DNA of 64,000 nt from Sphingomonadaceae bacterium (lineage in GTDB: Bacteria; Pseudomonadota; Alphaproteobacteria; Sphingomonadales; Sphingomonadaceae). The position numbers and the translations under genes were made by a program. The notes under the pieces were generated by a model. It saw nothing but the letters and a program-made list of their open reading frames with translations. It searched no databases and was not told where the DNA came from. The stretch covers positions 1-64,000 of the forward strand of contig JANYGC010000092.1 of NCBI GenBank assembly GCA_025359425.1. Reading direction: 5' to 3'. This document shows positions 36,287-45,542 of this stretch, in pieces (position 1 is the stretch's first letter; every line of letters starts with the position of its first letter).

Positions 36287-36910
36287 ATGACCGTGCTCTA
36301 CCGCCTCGATTGCGCCGCGCCCGAAGTCGCGGCCCGGTTCGGCGCCGCTGCTGGCTCCGACCCGTGGCGCGGCGGACACATCGGCCCTGGCCAGTTCGCC
36401 CCGGTGCTGACCGCCGGGCGTGAGGCGATGGCCGGGCCGGGGCGGGCGGGGCAGCCGCTCAGGATGATCCCGCGGCTGTGGGGCGTACCGCCGCCGGGTA
36501 TGCCTGTGGATGCGCGCAATGGCGTGCTCTCTGTGCGCAATCCTGACAGTCCGTTCTGGATCGGAAACTTGCGCAACAGCGAGTTCCGCTGCCTGGTCCC
36601 CGCCACCGCGTTCATGGAATGGGGCCACAAGGATCCCCAGACCGGCAAGCGCCGCGCGCACTGGCTCGGCTGCACCGATCAGCCGCTGTTCGCCTTCGCG
36701 GGGGTGTGGAAGGACAGCGAAGTGCCCAGCTTCGCGCTGCTCACCTGCGAGCCGAACGCGCTGCTGCGCGAGATCGGCTGCTTTTCGATGCCGGTGATCC
36801 TGCCTGCCGGGCAAGCGCAGGACATCTGGCCGCGGGGTGAGTGGAGCCGGGCCGCAGCGCTGCTTGTGCCCTATTCGTCATCGCTGGTGTGCGAGAGCGC
36901 TGGACATTAA
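36287..36910 (+). CDS. SRAP/YedK-like protein lacking Cys2
   Basis: A 207-residue protein of the SOS response-associated peptidase fold: VRNPDSPFWIGNLRNSEFR, CLVPATAFMEWGHKD, LFAFAGVWKD and the SMPVIL segment. YedK/HMCES enzymes crosslink abasic DNA through Cys2 in an MCGR start. Here the start is MTVLYRLDC, and the His usually before MPVIL is replaced (EIGCFSMPVIL). It is thus a degenerate or altered-activity member. The ATG at 36287 is the only fitting start. Confidence 0.75.
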   Translation: MTVLYRLDCAAPEVAARFGAAAGSDPWRGGHIGPGQFAPVLTAGREAMAGPGRAGQPLRMIPRLWGVPPPGMPVDARNGVLSVRNPDSPFWIGNLRNSEFRCLVPATAFMEWGHKDPQTGKRRAHWLGCTDQPLFAFAGVWKDSEVPSFALLTCEPNALLREIGCFSMPVILPAGQAQDIWPRGEWSRAAALLVPYSSSLVCESAGH

Positions 36911-36922
36911 CCGGACGATTAA
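36907..36922. promoter_or_regulatory. Candidate operator TTAA-N8-TTAA, site 3
   Basis: TTAACC-GGAC-GATTAA has one arm mismatch and the same spacing as sites 1, 2 and 4. It spans the stop of the SRAP-like gene and lies 48 bp upstream of the flavin monooxygenase start. Confidence 0.55.
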
Positions 36923-36969
36923 ACATACTCCCCGGGCACCGAACAGGCGGGGTGAGGGAGAGCTTTGCA

Positions 36970-38343
36970 ATGGCCGTGACTGCGAGATTGCCCAAGGTCT
37001 GCATCATCGGTGCGGGGTGCAGCGGCTTCACCACCGCCAAGCGGCTCAAGGACTACGGCATTCCGTTCGATGTGTTCGAGGCTTCGGACAACATCGGCGG
37101 CAACTGGTACTACGGCAATCCCAACGGCAAGTCGGCCTGCTATCAGAGCCTGCACATCGATACCTCGAAGTGGCGCCTGGCGTTCGAGGACTATCCGGTC
37201 CCGGCCGGCTGGCCCGATTACCCGCACCATGCGCAATTGCTTCAGTACTTCCACGATTACGTCGATCACTTCGGCCTGCGCGAAAGCATCACCTTCAACA
37301 CCCGGGTCGAACGGGCCGAACGGCAGGCGAGCGGCGGCTGGGAAGTCGAATTGTCGTCAGGTGAGGTGACGCAATACGATGCGCTGTGCGTCGCCAACGG
37401 GCATCACTGGGCGGCGCGGATCCCGGAATATCCGGGCGAGTTCACCGGCGCGCAGCTCCATTCGCACAACTATCGCTCGCCGTTCGAGCCGGTCGATTGC
37501 ATCGGCAAGCGGGTCCTGGTGGTCGGCATGGGCAACAGCGCGATGGACGTCGCGAGCGAGCTGGCGCAGCGGCCGATCGCGTCGCGGCTGTTCGTTTCGG
37601 CGCGCCACGGGGTGTGGATTTTTCCCAAGTATTACAAGGGCCAGCCGCTCGACAAGAACCCCGCCCCGGCGTGGCTGCCCAAATCGCTCAAGCAGTGGCT
37701 CGGCGCGCGGATGATCAAGGGGCTGGTTGGCAAGATGAGCGATTACGGCTTGCCCGAGCCCACAATCGGCCCGTTCGAAAGCCACGGCACCGTCTCGGGC
37801 GAATTCCTGGTCCGCGCGGGATCGGGCGATATCGCGATGAAACCGGGGATCGAGCGGCTCGACGGCGACGGGGTGGTCTTCACCGACGGCAGCCGCGAAC
37901 AGCTCGATGTGATCGTCTGGGCGACCGGTTACGATATCAAGTTCCCGTTTTTCAGCGACCCCGGCCTGATCGCCGACGCCGATAACCGCCCGCCGCCGCT
38001 GTACAAGCGGATCATGAAACCCGGCGTGCCCGACCTGTTCTACCTCGGGCTGGCCCAGCCGCTGCCGACACTGGTCAACTTTGCCGAGCAGCAGAGCAAG
38101 CTGGTCGCGGCCTATCTGACCGGGGCCTATCTGCCGCCGCCGGCCGAGGAGATGGTGCAGCTCATCAAGGCCGATGAAGACTATTACACCGGCCAGTATT
38201 ATGCCGCGCGGCGCCACACGATCCAGCTCGATTTCGATCACTATGTGCGGGCCTTGACGAAGGAACTGGCGAAGGGCGCGAAGCGCGCGGCGGCGGCGGG
38301 GAACCGCCTGCCGGTGCAGTCCCGCGAACTCGAGGAAGCATGA
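36970..38343 (+). CDS. Flavin-containing monooxygenase (FMO/BVMO-like)
   Basis: A 457-residue flavoprotein. FAD motif IIGAGCSGFTTAKRL is at residues 12-26, NADPH motif VVGMGNSAMDVASEL near 180, and FTGAQLHSHNY between them fits the FMO fingerprint FxGxxxHxxxY. GGNWYYGNPNG is the flavin loop. These enzymes use O2 and NADPH to oxidise S, N or carbonyl groups. The stop overlaps the P450 start as ATGA, so both act on the same pathway. An operator site precedes it. Confidence 0.88.
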   Translation: MAVTARLPKVCIIGAGCSGFTTAKRLKDYGIPFDVFEASDNIGGNWYYGNPNGKSACYQSLHIDTSKWRLAFEDYPVPAGWPDYPHHAQLLQYFHDYVDHFGLRESITFNTRVERAERQASGGWEVELSSGEVTQYDALCVANGHHWAARIPEYPGEFTGAQLHSHNYRSPFEPVDCIGKRVLVVGMGNSAMDVASELAQRPIASRLFVSARHGVWIFPKYYKGQPLDKNPAPAWLPKSLKQWLGARMIKGLVGKMSDYGLPEPTIGPFESHGTVSGEFLVRAGSGDIAMKPGIERLDGDGVVFTDGSREQLDVIVWATGYDIKFPFFSDPGLIADADNRPPPLYKRIMKPGVPDLFYLGLAQPLPTLVNFAEQQSKLVAAYLTGAYLPPPAEEMVQLIKADEDYYTGQYYAARRHTIQLDFDHYVRALTKELAKGAKRAAAAGNRLPVQSRELEEA

Positions 38344-39569
38344 CCATGGCAACACTAGCAGAACGCGCGATCAACCCGGTCGATGTGAGCGCGAACGCGC
38401 TTTACGTCGAGGATAGCTGGCGCGAGCCCTTCGCCAAATTGCGCGCCGAAATGCCGGTCAGCTGGTGCCCGGAAAGCCCGTTCGGGGCCTATTGGTCGGT
38501 GGTCACGCACGGCCTGATCCAGGAGGTCGAACTCCATCCCGAGGTGTGGTCGTCGCGCTGGGACCTGGGCAACATCACCATCGCCGAAGCGGTCAACGGC
38601 GAGGGCTTTCCCAATTTTATCGCGCAGGACCCGCCGATCCACACCGCGCAGCGCAAGGTGATCGCCCCGGCCTTCTCGCCCAGCCAGATGCTCAAACTTG
38701 TTGCGCAGGTCCGCGAGCAGACCAGGCGGCTGTTCGACGGCCTGCCGGTGGGCGAGTCCTTCGACTGGGTCGAGCGGGTTTCGATCCCCCAGACACTGGG
38801 TATGCTGTGCATCCTGTTCGACATGCCGTTCGATGAATGGCGCGACATCAAGCGCTGGTCCGACTGGGCCAGCGGGGTTTCGGCGGACAACCTCAACGAC
38901 GATTACCGCGCCGAATTCCTCGTCCAGATGACCGGGATGCTGGCGCGGTTCGACCGCGAACTGGAAGACCGGCGGGGCAAGCCGCCCAGCGACGACCTGC
39001 TTAGCCGCATGGTCCATTCTGACGCGATGGGTCACATGGAGCCGATGGAGCGGATCGCCAACATTGCGCTGCTGATTGTCGGCGGGAATGACACCACGCG
39101 CAATTCGATGTCGGCCCTGATCGAGGCGTTCGATCGCTATCCGGAGCAACTGGCCCGGCTCCGCGCCGACCCGTCGTTGATCCCCAATGCGGCGCAGGAG
39201 ATCGTCCGCTGGCAAAGCCCGGTGACTCACATGCGCCGTACCGCGCTTGCCGATACCGAGCTGGGCGGACAGGCCATCGCCAAGGGCGAGAAGATCGTCA
39301 TGTGGTACATATCGGCGAACCGCGACGAGGCGGTGTTCAAGGATGCCGAGCAGTTCGACGTCGGGCGCGACAACGCGCGGCGTCATCTTGGCTTCGGCCA
39401 CGGCATCCATCGCTGCGTCGGGGCCAAGCTGGCCGAGGCGCAGCTGGCCTGCGTGATCGAGGAAGTGGTCAACCGCGGCATCACCGTCGTACCGCAAGGC
39501 GCGCCCACCCGGCTCGCCAGCCCGTTCCTCCACGGCTTCACCGCAATGCCGGTGCAGATGTTGCGCTGA
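38340..39569 (+). CDS. Cytochrome P450
   Basis: A 409-residue soluble bacterial P450. The oxygen-binding I-helix is ALLIVGGNDTTRNSMS, the ExxR is in EIVR, and the heme loop is LGFGHGIHRCVGAKLAEAQ. NFIAQDPPIHTAQRKVIAPAF is typical of the alkane, terpenoid and sterol hydroxylase groups (CYP124/125/153-like region). A nearby ferredoxin is not seen. It is coupled to the flavin monooxygenase by a 4-bp overlap. Confidence 0.93.
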   Translation: MTMATLAERAINPVDVSANALYVEDSWREPFAKLRAEMPVSWCPESPFGAYWSVVTHGLIQEVELHPEVWSSRWDLGNITIAEAVNGEGFPNFIAQDPPIHTAQRKVIAPAFSPSQMLKLVAQVREQTRRLFDGLPVGESFDWVERVSIPQTLGMLCILFDMPFDEWRDIKRWSDWASGVSADNLNDDYRAEFLVQMTGMLARFDRELEDRRGKPPSDDLLSRMVHSDAMGHMEPMERIANIALLIVGGNDTTRNSMSALIEAFDRYPEQLARLRADPSLIPNAAQEIVRWQSPVTHMRRTALADTELGGQAIAKGEKIVMWYISANRDEAVFKDAEQFDVGRDNARRHLGFGHGIHRCVGAKLAEAQLACVIEEVVNRGITVVPQGAPTRLASPFLHGFTAMPVQMLR

Positions 39570-39772
39570 TGACCGAGTCCTGATGGTGCCATAAACTGCG
39601 GTGCGGGTGGCGAAGTTGTCACTTGTCGGGGAATTGTTCAGGTTCGCTGTGGCAATGGACCGGCAGTGCTTGAAGCGTGGCACCGAAACGGGCAATATTG
39701 TTCCAACGATGCGCGCAGCGACGCGCGCGCGGGCAGGCGATGCCCGCCAGCGAATTTGCAGGAGTTCTTGAA

Positions 39773-41155
39773 ATGACGGCGGCGAAGACAATGCGGGCCA
39801 GCAAGCGGGTACAGGCGCTGGGCCGGGGACTGGCGCTGGCCGGGCTGTTTACCTCGGCGATGGCGCTCGCCGCAGCGCAGCCGCAGAGCATCCTGCCTGC
39901 GCCTAATCCCACGCCAAGCGCGGTGCCGACCATCGCTCCTGATACCACTGCGCCCAAGATCGTGCCGCAGGTCCCGCTCGACGAGCCGGTGGTCAATTGG
40001 TCGCCCAGCGATGCCCAGGCCTTGCTCGGAGTGATCGAGGGGATCGACGCCGACGGCTTGATCCCGGCCGATTACCAGCCCGGAAAGCTGCGCAGCGCGA
40101 TCGCTGCGGGCGATCCGGCCGCGCTCAGCGCGCAGGCCAGCAAGTCGTTCGCCTGGCTCGCCGAAGACATGCGCGACGGCCGCACGCGGTTCGATGCGCG
40201 GCAGCAGTGGTTCGTGGTCGATACCGATATCGATGCCAACCCGACTTCGGCGCTGATGGCGCGGGCGTTGCAATCGCACGATGTCGCCGGGGTGATCGAG
40301 GGGCTTCAGCCAACCGTGCCCGATTACGGCGAGCTCAAGGGGCTGCTGGCGGTGACTCCGGCCAGCGACAAGGCCAAGCGCAACCTGATCCGGATCAACA
40401 TGGACCGCTGGCGCTGGCTGCCGCGCGAGCTCGGCAAGTATTACCTGCTGACCAACGTGCCCGAATTCCAGCTGCGACTGACGGTCGATAACTCGATCAT
40501 CCGCTCGTACAAGACCATCGTCGGCAAGGTCGGCAAGACCGCCACCCCGCAACTCGCCACAGTGGTGCAGGGGGTGGTGTTCAACCCGACCTGGACCGTA
40601 CCGCAATCGATCGTGAAGGGTGAAGGGCTGGGCGCCCAGCTGATCGGCAACCCGGCCAGCGCGCTGCGCCAGGGCTACAAGGTGACCCGCGCCAAGAACG
40701 GCATGATCACCGTCGTCCAGCAGCCCGGACCGAACAATTCGCTCGGTATGATCAAGCTCGACATGCCCAACGAGCATGCGATCTTCATCCACGACACCCC
40801 CGCGCGCGGGCTGTTCAACCAGCCGAACCGTGCCTTAAGCCACGGCTGCGTGCGGACCGAGCGCGCGGCTGAACTGGGGATCACCATGGCGATCCTCGGA
40901 GCCGGGATGAAGTCGAGCGACGCGGTCGAGATCGTCAAATCGGGTAAGTACACCCGCGTCCCGATGACCAAGACATTCCCGGTTTATATCATGTACTTCA
41001 CCATGGCGAGCGACATCAACGGCAAGATGGGGACCTTCCCCGACCTGTACAGCCGCGATGGCGCAGTGCTGGCTGCGTTCGCCGCCCCGCGCAAAGCTTG
41101 GACCGGTCAGCGGCAGAGCACCGAGAAGGTGATCAAGCTGGATAATCCGCTGTAA
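39773..41155 (+). CDS. L,D-transpeptidase (YkuD, YcbB-like)
   Basis: A 460-residue periplasmic enzyme that makes 3-3 crosslinks in peptidoglycan. The signal peptide ends near ALAAAQP. A Pro-rich stretch and a scaffold domain (SPSDAQALLGVIEGIDADGL) follow. The YkuD domain has VVFNPTWTVPQSI, IFIHDTPARGLF and the catalytic SHGCVRTERA near residue 358. AGGAG lies 8 bp before the ATG at 39773, which is preferred to in-frame starts further upstream. Confidence 0.93.
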   Translation: MTAAKTMRASKRVQALGRGLALAGLFTSAMALAAAQPQSILPAPNPTPSAVPTIAPDTTAPKIVPQVPLDEPVVNWSPSDAQALLGVIEGIDADGLIPADYQPGKLRSAIAAGDPAALSAQASKSFAWLAEDMRDGRTRFDARQQWFVVDTDIDANPTSALMARALQSHDVAGVIEGLQPTVPDYGELKGLLAVTPASDKAKRNLIRINMDRWRWLPRELGKYYLLTNVPEFQLRLTVDNSIIRSYKTIVGKVGKTATPQLATVVQGVVFNPTWTVPQSIVKGEGLGAQLIGNPASALRQGYKVTRAKNGMITVVQQPGPNNSLGMIKLDMPNEHAIFIHDTPARGLFNQPNRALSHGCVRTERAAELGITMAILGAGMKSSDAVEIVKSGKYTRVPMTKTFPVYIMYFTMASDINGKMGTFPDLYSRDGAVLAAFAAPRKAWTGQRQSTEKVIKLDNPL

Positions 41156-41165
41156 CGCGCAACCG

Positions 41166-41540
41166 TCAGCCTGCGGCGCAGGCGGTCAGTTGCGCGCTCT
41201 CGCCGGGCTGGAGGATCGCGCCTTGCGGCAGCCAGGCGGTGATGTCGCGGCGCGCTTCTTTGGCCGCGATCTCGACCACCAGTCCGCGCCCGGGATCGGT
41301 GAAATGGTTCTCGCTCGAAATGCCGAGCGCCAGCTTGCCGGGTTCGTGCTTCATCAGGCACATCGCAAGGTCGAGCGACGGCCGGGCCGAGCTCGCTTCG
41401 AACACCTTGACCTTGCCCTGGGTAAGATGGCTTTCCTGCCAAGTCCGCCAGGCCCACGGACCCAGCAGCAGGATCAGCGCAACCACGCCGATCACCAGCA
41501 TGATCCGGCGCGAACGGGTCTGGCCGGGAGCAACGTTCAA
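41166..41540 (-). CDS. Hypothetical single-pass membrane protein
   Basis: A 124-residue protein with an N-terminal hydrophobic helix (IMLVIGVVALILLLGPWAW) and an exported domain of about 85 residues containing two Cys (DLAMCLMKHE and LTACAAG). No family is recognised. The start is TTG overlapping the upstream L,D-transpeptidase stop as TTGA; an ATG at 41501 is an alternative. Coupling to the transpeptidase gene suggests an envelope function. Confidence 0.6.
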   Translation of the reverse strand: MNVAPGQTRSRRIMLVIGVVALILLLGPWAWRTWQESHLTQGKVKVFEASSARPSLDLAMCLMKHEPGKLALGISSENHFTDPGRGLVVEIAAKEARRDITAWLPQGAILQPGESAQLTACAAG

Positions 41541-42247
41541 GCGTCGCCAATCCGGTCAGCGTACAGCAGGCGCCCGCCCGAAAGGTGCCATAGCGCCTCG
41601 TTGAACTGGTCCGGGCTCATCGCGAAACAGCCCTCGGAGCGGCCGAGTTTGCCGAACCGCATGATGTGCTCTTCGGTGGCATAGGCCGCTGGGTGCATCA
41701 CGATCGCGCGTTCGAGCGCGGCCGAATTGTCGCCGTCCATGCCGACCAGCCGGATCGAGGTGCCGTATTTGCCGGAGTACCATTCGGCGGTCAGATAAGC
41801 GCCGCGCGAAGTGGCTTCGGAGCCGTTCTGGTTGGAAAAGCTGCGCAGGAATCCGCTGTGCTCGGGGTCCGAACCGCGCCCGTGCGCAACCAGGAACGAG
41901 CGCACCGTGCCGTTCTCAAGATTGGCGAAATGCAGCCGGGGGAGGGTGGACGGGCGCGCAAAATCGGCGATCCCGACGATGTCCTTGCGCCACAGTTTTG
42001 CTCCGGCCCGCTCGGCCTCGCGCGCGGCGATGGTCAGAACCTTGCGGTCATAAGCTGGATTGGGCACTACGATGGTCGGCAGCGCGGGCACCGGCGGCGG
42101 CGCGGGCGCGCTGGGTAAAGTCCCGAAAGTCTTGTCGAATTCGTCGCCGAGCGGACCCGTCTGACCGAGCCGGGCGAGCGCGCGCGCCGGCGCAGCCAGT
42201 GCTGCAGCACCGGCCAATCCACCCAGAATCAGGTCCCGACGGTTCAT
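41537..42247 (-). CDS. Murein L,D-transpeptidase catalytic-domain protein (YkuD_2)
   Basis: A 236-residue exported protein. The signal MNRRDLILGGLAGAAALAA contains RR and is Tat-like. After a Pro-rich linker the domain has SFLVAHGRGSDPEHSG and ends with the catalytic region LGRSEGCFAMSPDQF, the YkuD_2 form of the Cys active site. It probably modifies peptidoglycan. The start at 42247 is used rather than the upstream in-frame one at 42259. Confidence 0.88.
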   Translation of the reverse strand: MNRRDLILGGLAGAAALAAPARALARLGQTGPLGDEFDKTFGTLPSAPAPPPVPALPTIVVPNPAYDRKVLTIAAREAERAGAKLWRKDIVGIADFARPSTLPRLHFANLENGTVRSFLVAHGRGSDPEHSGFLRSFSNQNGSEATSRGAYLTAEWYSGKYGTSIRLVGMDGDNSAALERAIVMHPAAYATEEHIMRFGKLGRSEGCFAMSPDQFNEALWHLSGGRLLYADRIGDA

Positions 42248-42311
42248 AAACCCCACCATAGCCCCTCAGGATAACCAAGTGCTGAACGGCAATCCAGCCA
42301 AAATCGCCGGA

Positions 42312-42827
42312 TCACGGCTGGCTTGCGCCCAATTGCGCGGTTTGGCCCAAAGCCGCGAGTGCCGCGCCGACGAGCCGCATCCCGGTCCATTCGTCCATCG
42401 TGCGCGCGCCGAGCAGGCGGTAGAAGCCGATCGCGGGTTCGTTCCAGTCGAGCACCGACCATTCGAGCCGGGCGCAGTCGCGCGCCACCGCGAGCGCGGC
42501 GAGATGCGCGAGCAAGGCCTTGCCGAGCCCGCTGCCACGCGCCGCTTCACGCACGTAAAGGTCTTCGAGGTAGATCCCCGGGCGGCCCTCGAAGGTCGAG
42601 AAATTGTGGAAGAACAGCGCGAAGCCCTGCGCTGCGCCATCGAGCTCGCCGATCACGACTTCGGCGTAGGGGCCATGACCACCATTAACGCCGAACAGTT
42701 TCTCGCCCAGCACCGCTTCGTCGAAACGGACTTCGTGCGCGAGCTTCTCATAGACGGCGAGATCGCGGATCAGCTGGCCGATCAGCGGGAGGTCGGCGGG
42801 GGCGGCGCAGCGGATCGAAATGGTCAT
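42312..42827 (-). CDS. GNAT-family N-acetyltransferase (polyamine-type)
   Basis: A 171-residue acetyltransferase with FHNFSTFEGRPGIYLEDLYV, REAARGSGLGKALLAHLAAL (acetyl-CoA loop) and WNEPAIGFYRLLGA. These match the spermidine/spermine- and thialysine-acetyltransferase-like group. Its ATG overlaps the stop of the transporter gene upstream as ATGA, so the two are co-translated. Confidence 0.88.
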   Translation of the reverse strand: MTISIRCAAPADLPLIGQLIRDLAVYEKLAHEVRFDEAVLGEKLFGVNGGHGPYAEVVIGELDGAAQGFALFFHNFSTFEGRPGIYLEDLYVREAARGSGLGKALLAHLAALAVARDCARLEWSVLDWNEPAIGFYRLLGARTMDEWTGMRLVGAALAALGQTAQLGASQP

Positions 42828-43720
42828 GCCCGCGCCCTAGCGGCAAAACGCGGCCATAGCACCCCCACGGCAAGCCCGGCCATGACCAGGGCAAAGGCCG
42901 CGAGCTTCCACTGCTGGAGCGGTTCGCCCAGTACCAGCGCCGAAGTCGCGAGGCCAAACACCGGGACCAGCAGCGACAGCGGCGCGACGCTGCCCGCCGA
43001 ATGCCGCGCCAGCAGCCAGCCCCACACTCCGTAGCCAAACATCGTGTTGCCCACCGATTGCCACACCACCGCGCCCCAGGTCTTGGCGTCGGCGGCCTCA
43101 ACCCCGGCTGTCATCGACGGCCAGCCTTCGAAGGCGAGCGCGAAGAGCAGCAGCGGCGGAATGGCGAACAGGCTCGACCAGACGACATAGTGGAGCATGT
43201 TGACGCGCACCGCTGCGCGCGCGACCATGTTGCCCCCGGCCCAGCTCGCCGCCGCGCAGAGCACCAGAAACAGCCCGAGCGGCGTGGCGTTGGCATCGGT
43301 GTGCAACGCAATCAACGCAATCCCGGCAGAGGCCAGCAGCAATGCGGCGATCTGGTGCCGCGCGACTTTCTCGCCGCTGAGCCACACCGCCAGCCCGATG
43401 GTGAAGAACGCCTGCGCCTGCACCACCAACGACGCCAGCCCGGGGGTGATATCGGCACGCATCGCGGTGAACAGCAACCCGAACTGTCCGGCACCGATCA
43501 AAACTCCGTACGCCGCCAGGTTGCGCCACGGCACGGCAGGACGCGGCACAAACAGCGCAAGCGGGAACCAAGCGAGGGTGAACCGCAGCAGCGCGAGGGT
43601 GAGTGGCGGCAGGTGGATCAGCGCGAACTTGATGATCACGAAGTTGGACCCCCACACCGCCGTCACCGCGAGCGCGAGCAGCAGATGCAGCGGGGGCAGG
43701 CCGTGGCGCTGAGCGGTCAT
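42824..43720 (-). CDS. EamA/DMT-family transporter
   Basis: A 298-residue inner-membrane protein with ten predicted hydrophobic helices. Two EamA repeats begin at VTAVWGSNFVIIKFALI and CAAASWAGGNMVARAAV. The first repeat ends near residue 130 and the second near 285. The family exports or exchanges metabolites such as amino acids. The start is set at 43720; a second in-frame ATG at 43747 is possible. Confidence 0.88.
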   Translation of the reverse strand: MTAQRHGLPPLHLLLALAVTAVWGSNFVIIKFALIHLPPLTLALLRFTLAWFPLALFVPRPAVPWRNLAAYGVLIGAGQFGLLFTAMRADITPGLASLVVQAQAFFTIGLAVWLSGEKVARHQIAALLLASAGIALIALHTDANATPLGLFLVLCAAASWAGGNMVARAAVRVNMLHYVVWSSLFAIPPLLLFALAFEGWPSMTAGVEAADAKTWGAVVWQSVGNTMFGYGVWGWLLARHSAGSVAPLSLLVPVFGLATSALVLGEPLQQWKLAAFALVMAGLAVGVLWPRFAARARA

Positions 43721-43767
43721 ACCGCGCGTCCTAATCGATTGCGCCATGCCTGTCAGCGCAAACTGGT

Positions 43768-44274
43768 TCAGTGCGAGCGGATCACCATGGTGTCGCCCTT
43801 GAGTTCGACCCCGCCGAGCTTGCGCAGCACCGACTGGCCGAGCAGATTGACCGACAGCCCCTGGACCACCACCGCATCGACATTGCGCAGCGTCATCCCG
43901 GCCACCTCGATTTCGTCGAGCGTTACCGGCGCGCCGTAGCCGACCCCGGAGGCGGTCTGCATGACCGGCTCGAAATCGCTGGGCGACAGGTTGAGATTGA
44001 GGTTGGCCGCCTCGTCCTCGGTCAGCGCGAGCACGTCCGCGCCGGTATCGACCAGAAAGGTCACCGAATTGCCGTTGACGCTGGCGTCGAGATGGAACTG
44101 CCCCGAGCGGTCGCGGCGGAGCAGCAGCGCGTCGGTTTCGGCCTTGGCGGCAGGCTTGCCGCTGGCGACAGCCACTGGCGCACTCGGCGCGCTTGGCGCA
44201 CCCGGCACCATGAACACCGCGCCCAGGCACATGATGCCCACCGCCGCCAAGGCTATGATGTAAACCCGGATCAT
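43768..44274 (-). CDS. Retropepsin-like aspartic protease
   Basis: A 168-residue protein with an N-terminal membrane anchor (VYIIALAAVGIMCLGAVFMV), an Ala/Pro/Ser spacer and a clan AA protease domain. The catalytic motif FLVDTGADVLALT is near residue 75, with later LLGQSVLRKLGGV of the TIGR02281-like group. A single-copy domain implies a dimer in the periplasm. Its target is unknown. Confidence 0.85.
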   Translation of the reverse strand: MIRVYIIALAAVGIMCLGAVFMVPGAPSAPSAPVAVASGKPAAKAETDALLLRRDRSGQFHLDASVNGNSVTFLVDTGADVLALTEDEAANLNLNLSPSDFEPVMQTASGVGYGAPVTLDEIEVAGMTLRNVDAVVVQGLSVNLLGQSVLRKLGGVELKGDTMVIRSH

Positions 44275-44312
44275 TGCGGGAACGGGTGTAGCGGAGCGAG
44301 GTTACCGAATGC

Positions 44313-45452
44313 TTAGGCGGCCTTGCCGTGCGTCACGTCCATGCTGACCGAAGCCCCGGCGTCGATCTCGGCCGCCTTGGCTTCGACCAATGCCACGATA
44401 TGCCCGATCATGTCCGCGTCCTGGACGTGGTGATCGGTCACGCCCGAGAGGTAGACCATGTGCTTGCCGTTGCCGCCGCCGGTGATGCCGATGTCGGTTT
44501 CACGCGCTTCGCCGGGGCCGTTGACCACGCAGCCGAGCACCGACAGGCTCATCGGGGTCTTGATGTGGCTCAGCGCGTCTTCCAATGCCTGGACGGTGCG
44601 GATCACGTCGAAGCCTTGCCGTGCGCAACTTGGGCAGGAGACCACCCGCACACCGCGGGTGCGCAGCCCGAGCGATTTGAGGATTTCGTAGCCGACCCGC
44701 ACTTCTTCCTCGGGCTCGGCCGAGAGCGAGACGCGGATCGTGTCGCCGATCCCGGCCCACAGCAGGTTGCCCATGCCGATGCTCGATTTAGCCGTGCCGC
44801 CGATCAGCCCGCCGGCCTCGGTGATGCCCAGATGCAGCGGGCAATCGACCGTTTCGGCGAGCTGCACGTAAGCCGCGACCGCGAGGAACACGTCGCTCGC
44901 CTTCACCGCGACCTTGTATTCGTGGAAATCGTGGTCCTGCAGCAGCTTGATATGATCGAGCGCCGATTCGACCAAAGCTTCGGGGCAAGGCTCACCGTAC
45001 TTTTCGAGCAGGTCCCTCTCGAGGCTCCCCGCGTTGACCCCGATGCGGATCGCGCAGCCGTTGGCCTTGGCCGCGCGGATCACTTCGGCGACCCGCTCGC
45101 TGCTGCCGATATTGCCAGGATTGATCCGCAGGCACGCCGCGCCCGCGTCAGCCGCTTCGAGCGCGCGCTTGTAGTGGAAATGGATGTCGGCGATCAGCGG
45201 GACCCGCGCCGCGCGGACGATTTTGCCCAACGCCGCAGTGCTTTCGATGTCCGGGCACGAGACGCGAATCAGGTCCGCTCCGGCATCCTCGCAGCGGCGG
45301 ATCTGGTCGATCGTTGCCGCGGCATCGCTGGTCAGCGTGTTGGTCATGGTCTGCACCGTGATCGGCGCATCGCCGCCAACCGGCACAGTGCCGACCATGA
45401 TCTGGCGAGATTGACGGCGCGCAATATCGCGCCAGGGACGGATCGAGGACAT
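44313..45452 (-). CDS. ispG: 4-hydroxy-3-methylbut-2-enyl diphosphate synthase
   Basis: An iron-sulfur enzyme of the MEP isoprenoid pathway that reduces MEcPP to HMBPP. The 379-residue product has the TIM-barrel part ([49 protein letters not shown]) and the cluster ligands CPSCARQ and [10 protein letters not shown]. The ATG at 45452 is chosen over a longer frame because MSSIRPW is the usual start. It diverges from the lipase gene. Confidence 0.95.
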   Translation of the reverse strand: MSSIRPWRDIARRQSRQIMVGTVPVGGDAPITVQTMTNTLTSDAAATIDQIRRCEDAGADLIRVSCPDIESTAALGKIVRAARVPLIADIHFHYKRALEAADAGAACLRINPGNIGSSERVAEVIRAAKANGCAIRIGVNAGSLERDLLEKYGEPCPEALVESALDHIKLLQDHDFHEYKVAVKASDVFLAVAAYVQLAETVDCPLHLGITEAGGLIGGTAKSSIGMGNLLWAGIGDTIRVSLSAEPEEEVRVGYEILKSLGLRTRGVRVVSCPSCARQGFDVIRTVQALEDALSHIKTPMSLSVLGCVVNGPGEARETDIGITGGGNGKHMVYLSGVTDHHVQDADMIGHIVALVEAKAAEIDAGASVSMDVTHGKAA

Positions 45453-45542
45453 GGCGCTGCCTATAGGGCGCGCGCCGCCTGCGGGCAAATGGTCTGGACA
45501 TGATGATCTTGTGCAGGCAGCTTTGCTCGCGGGGGAACTGCC

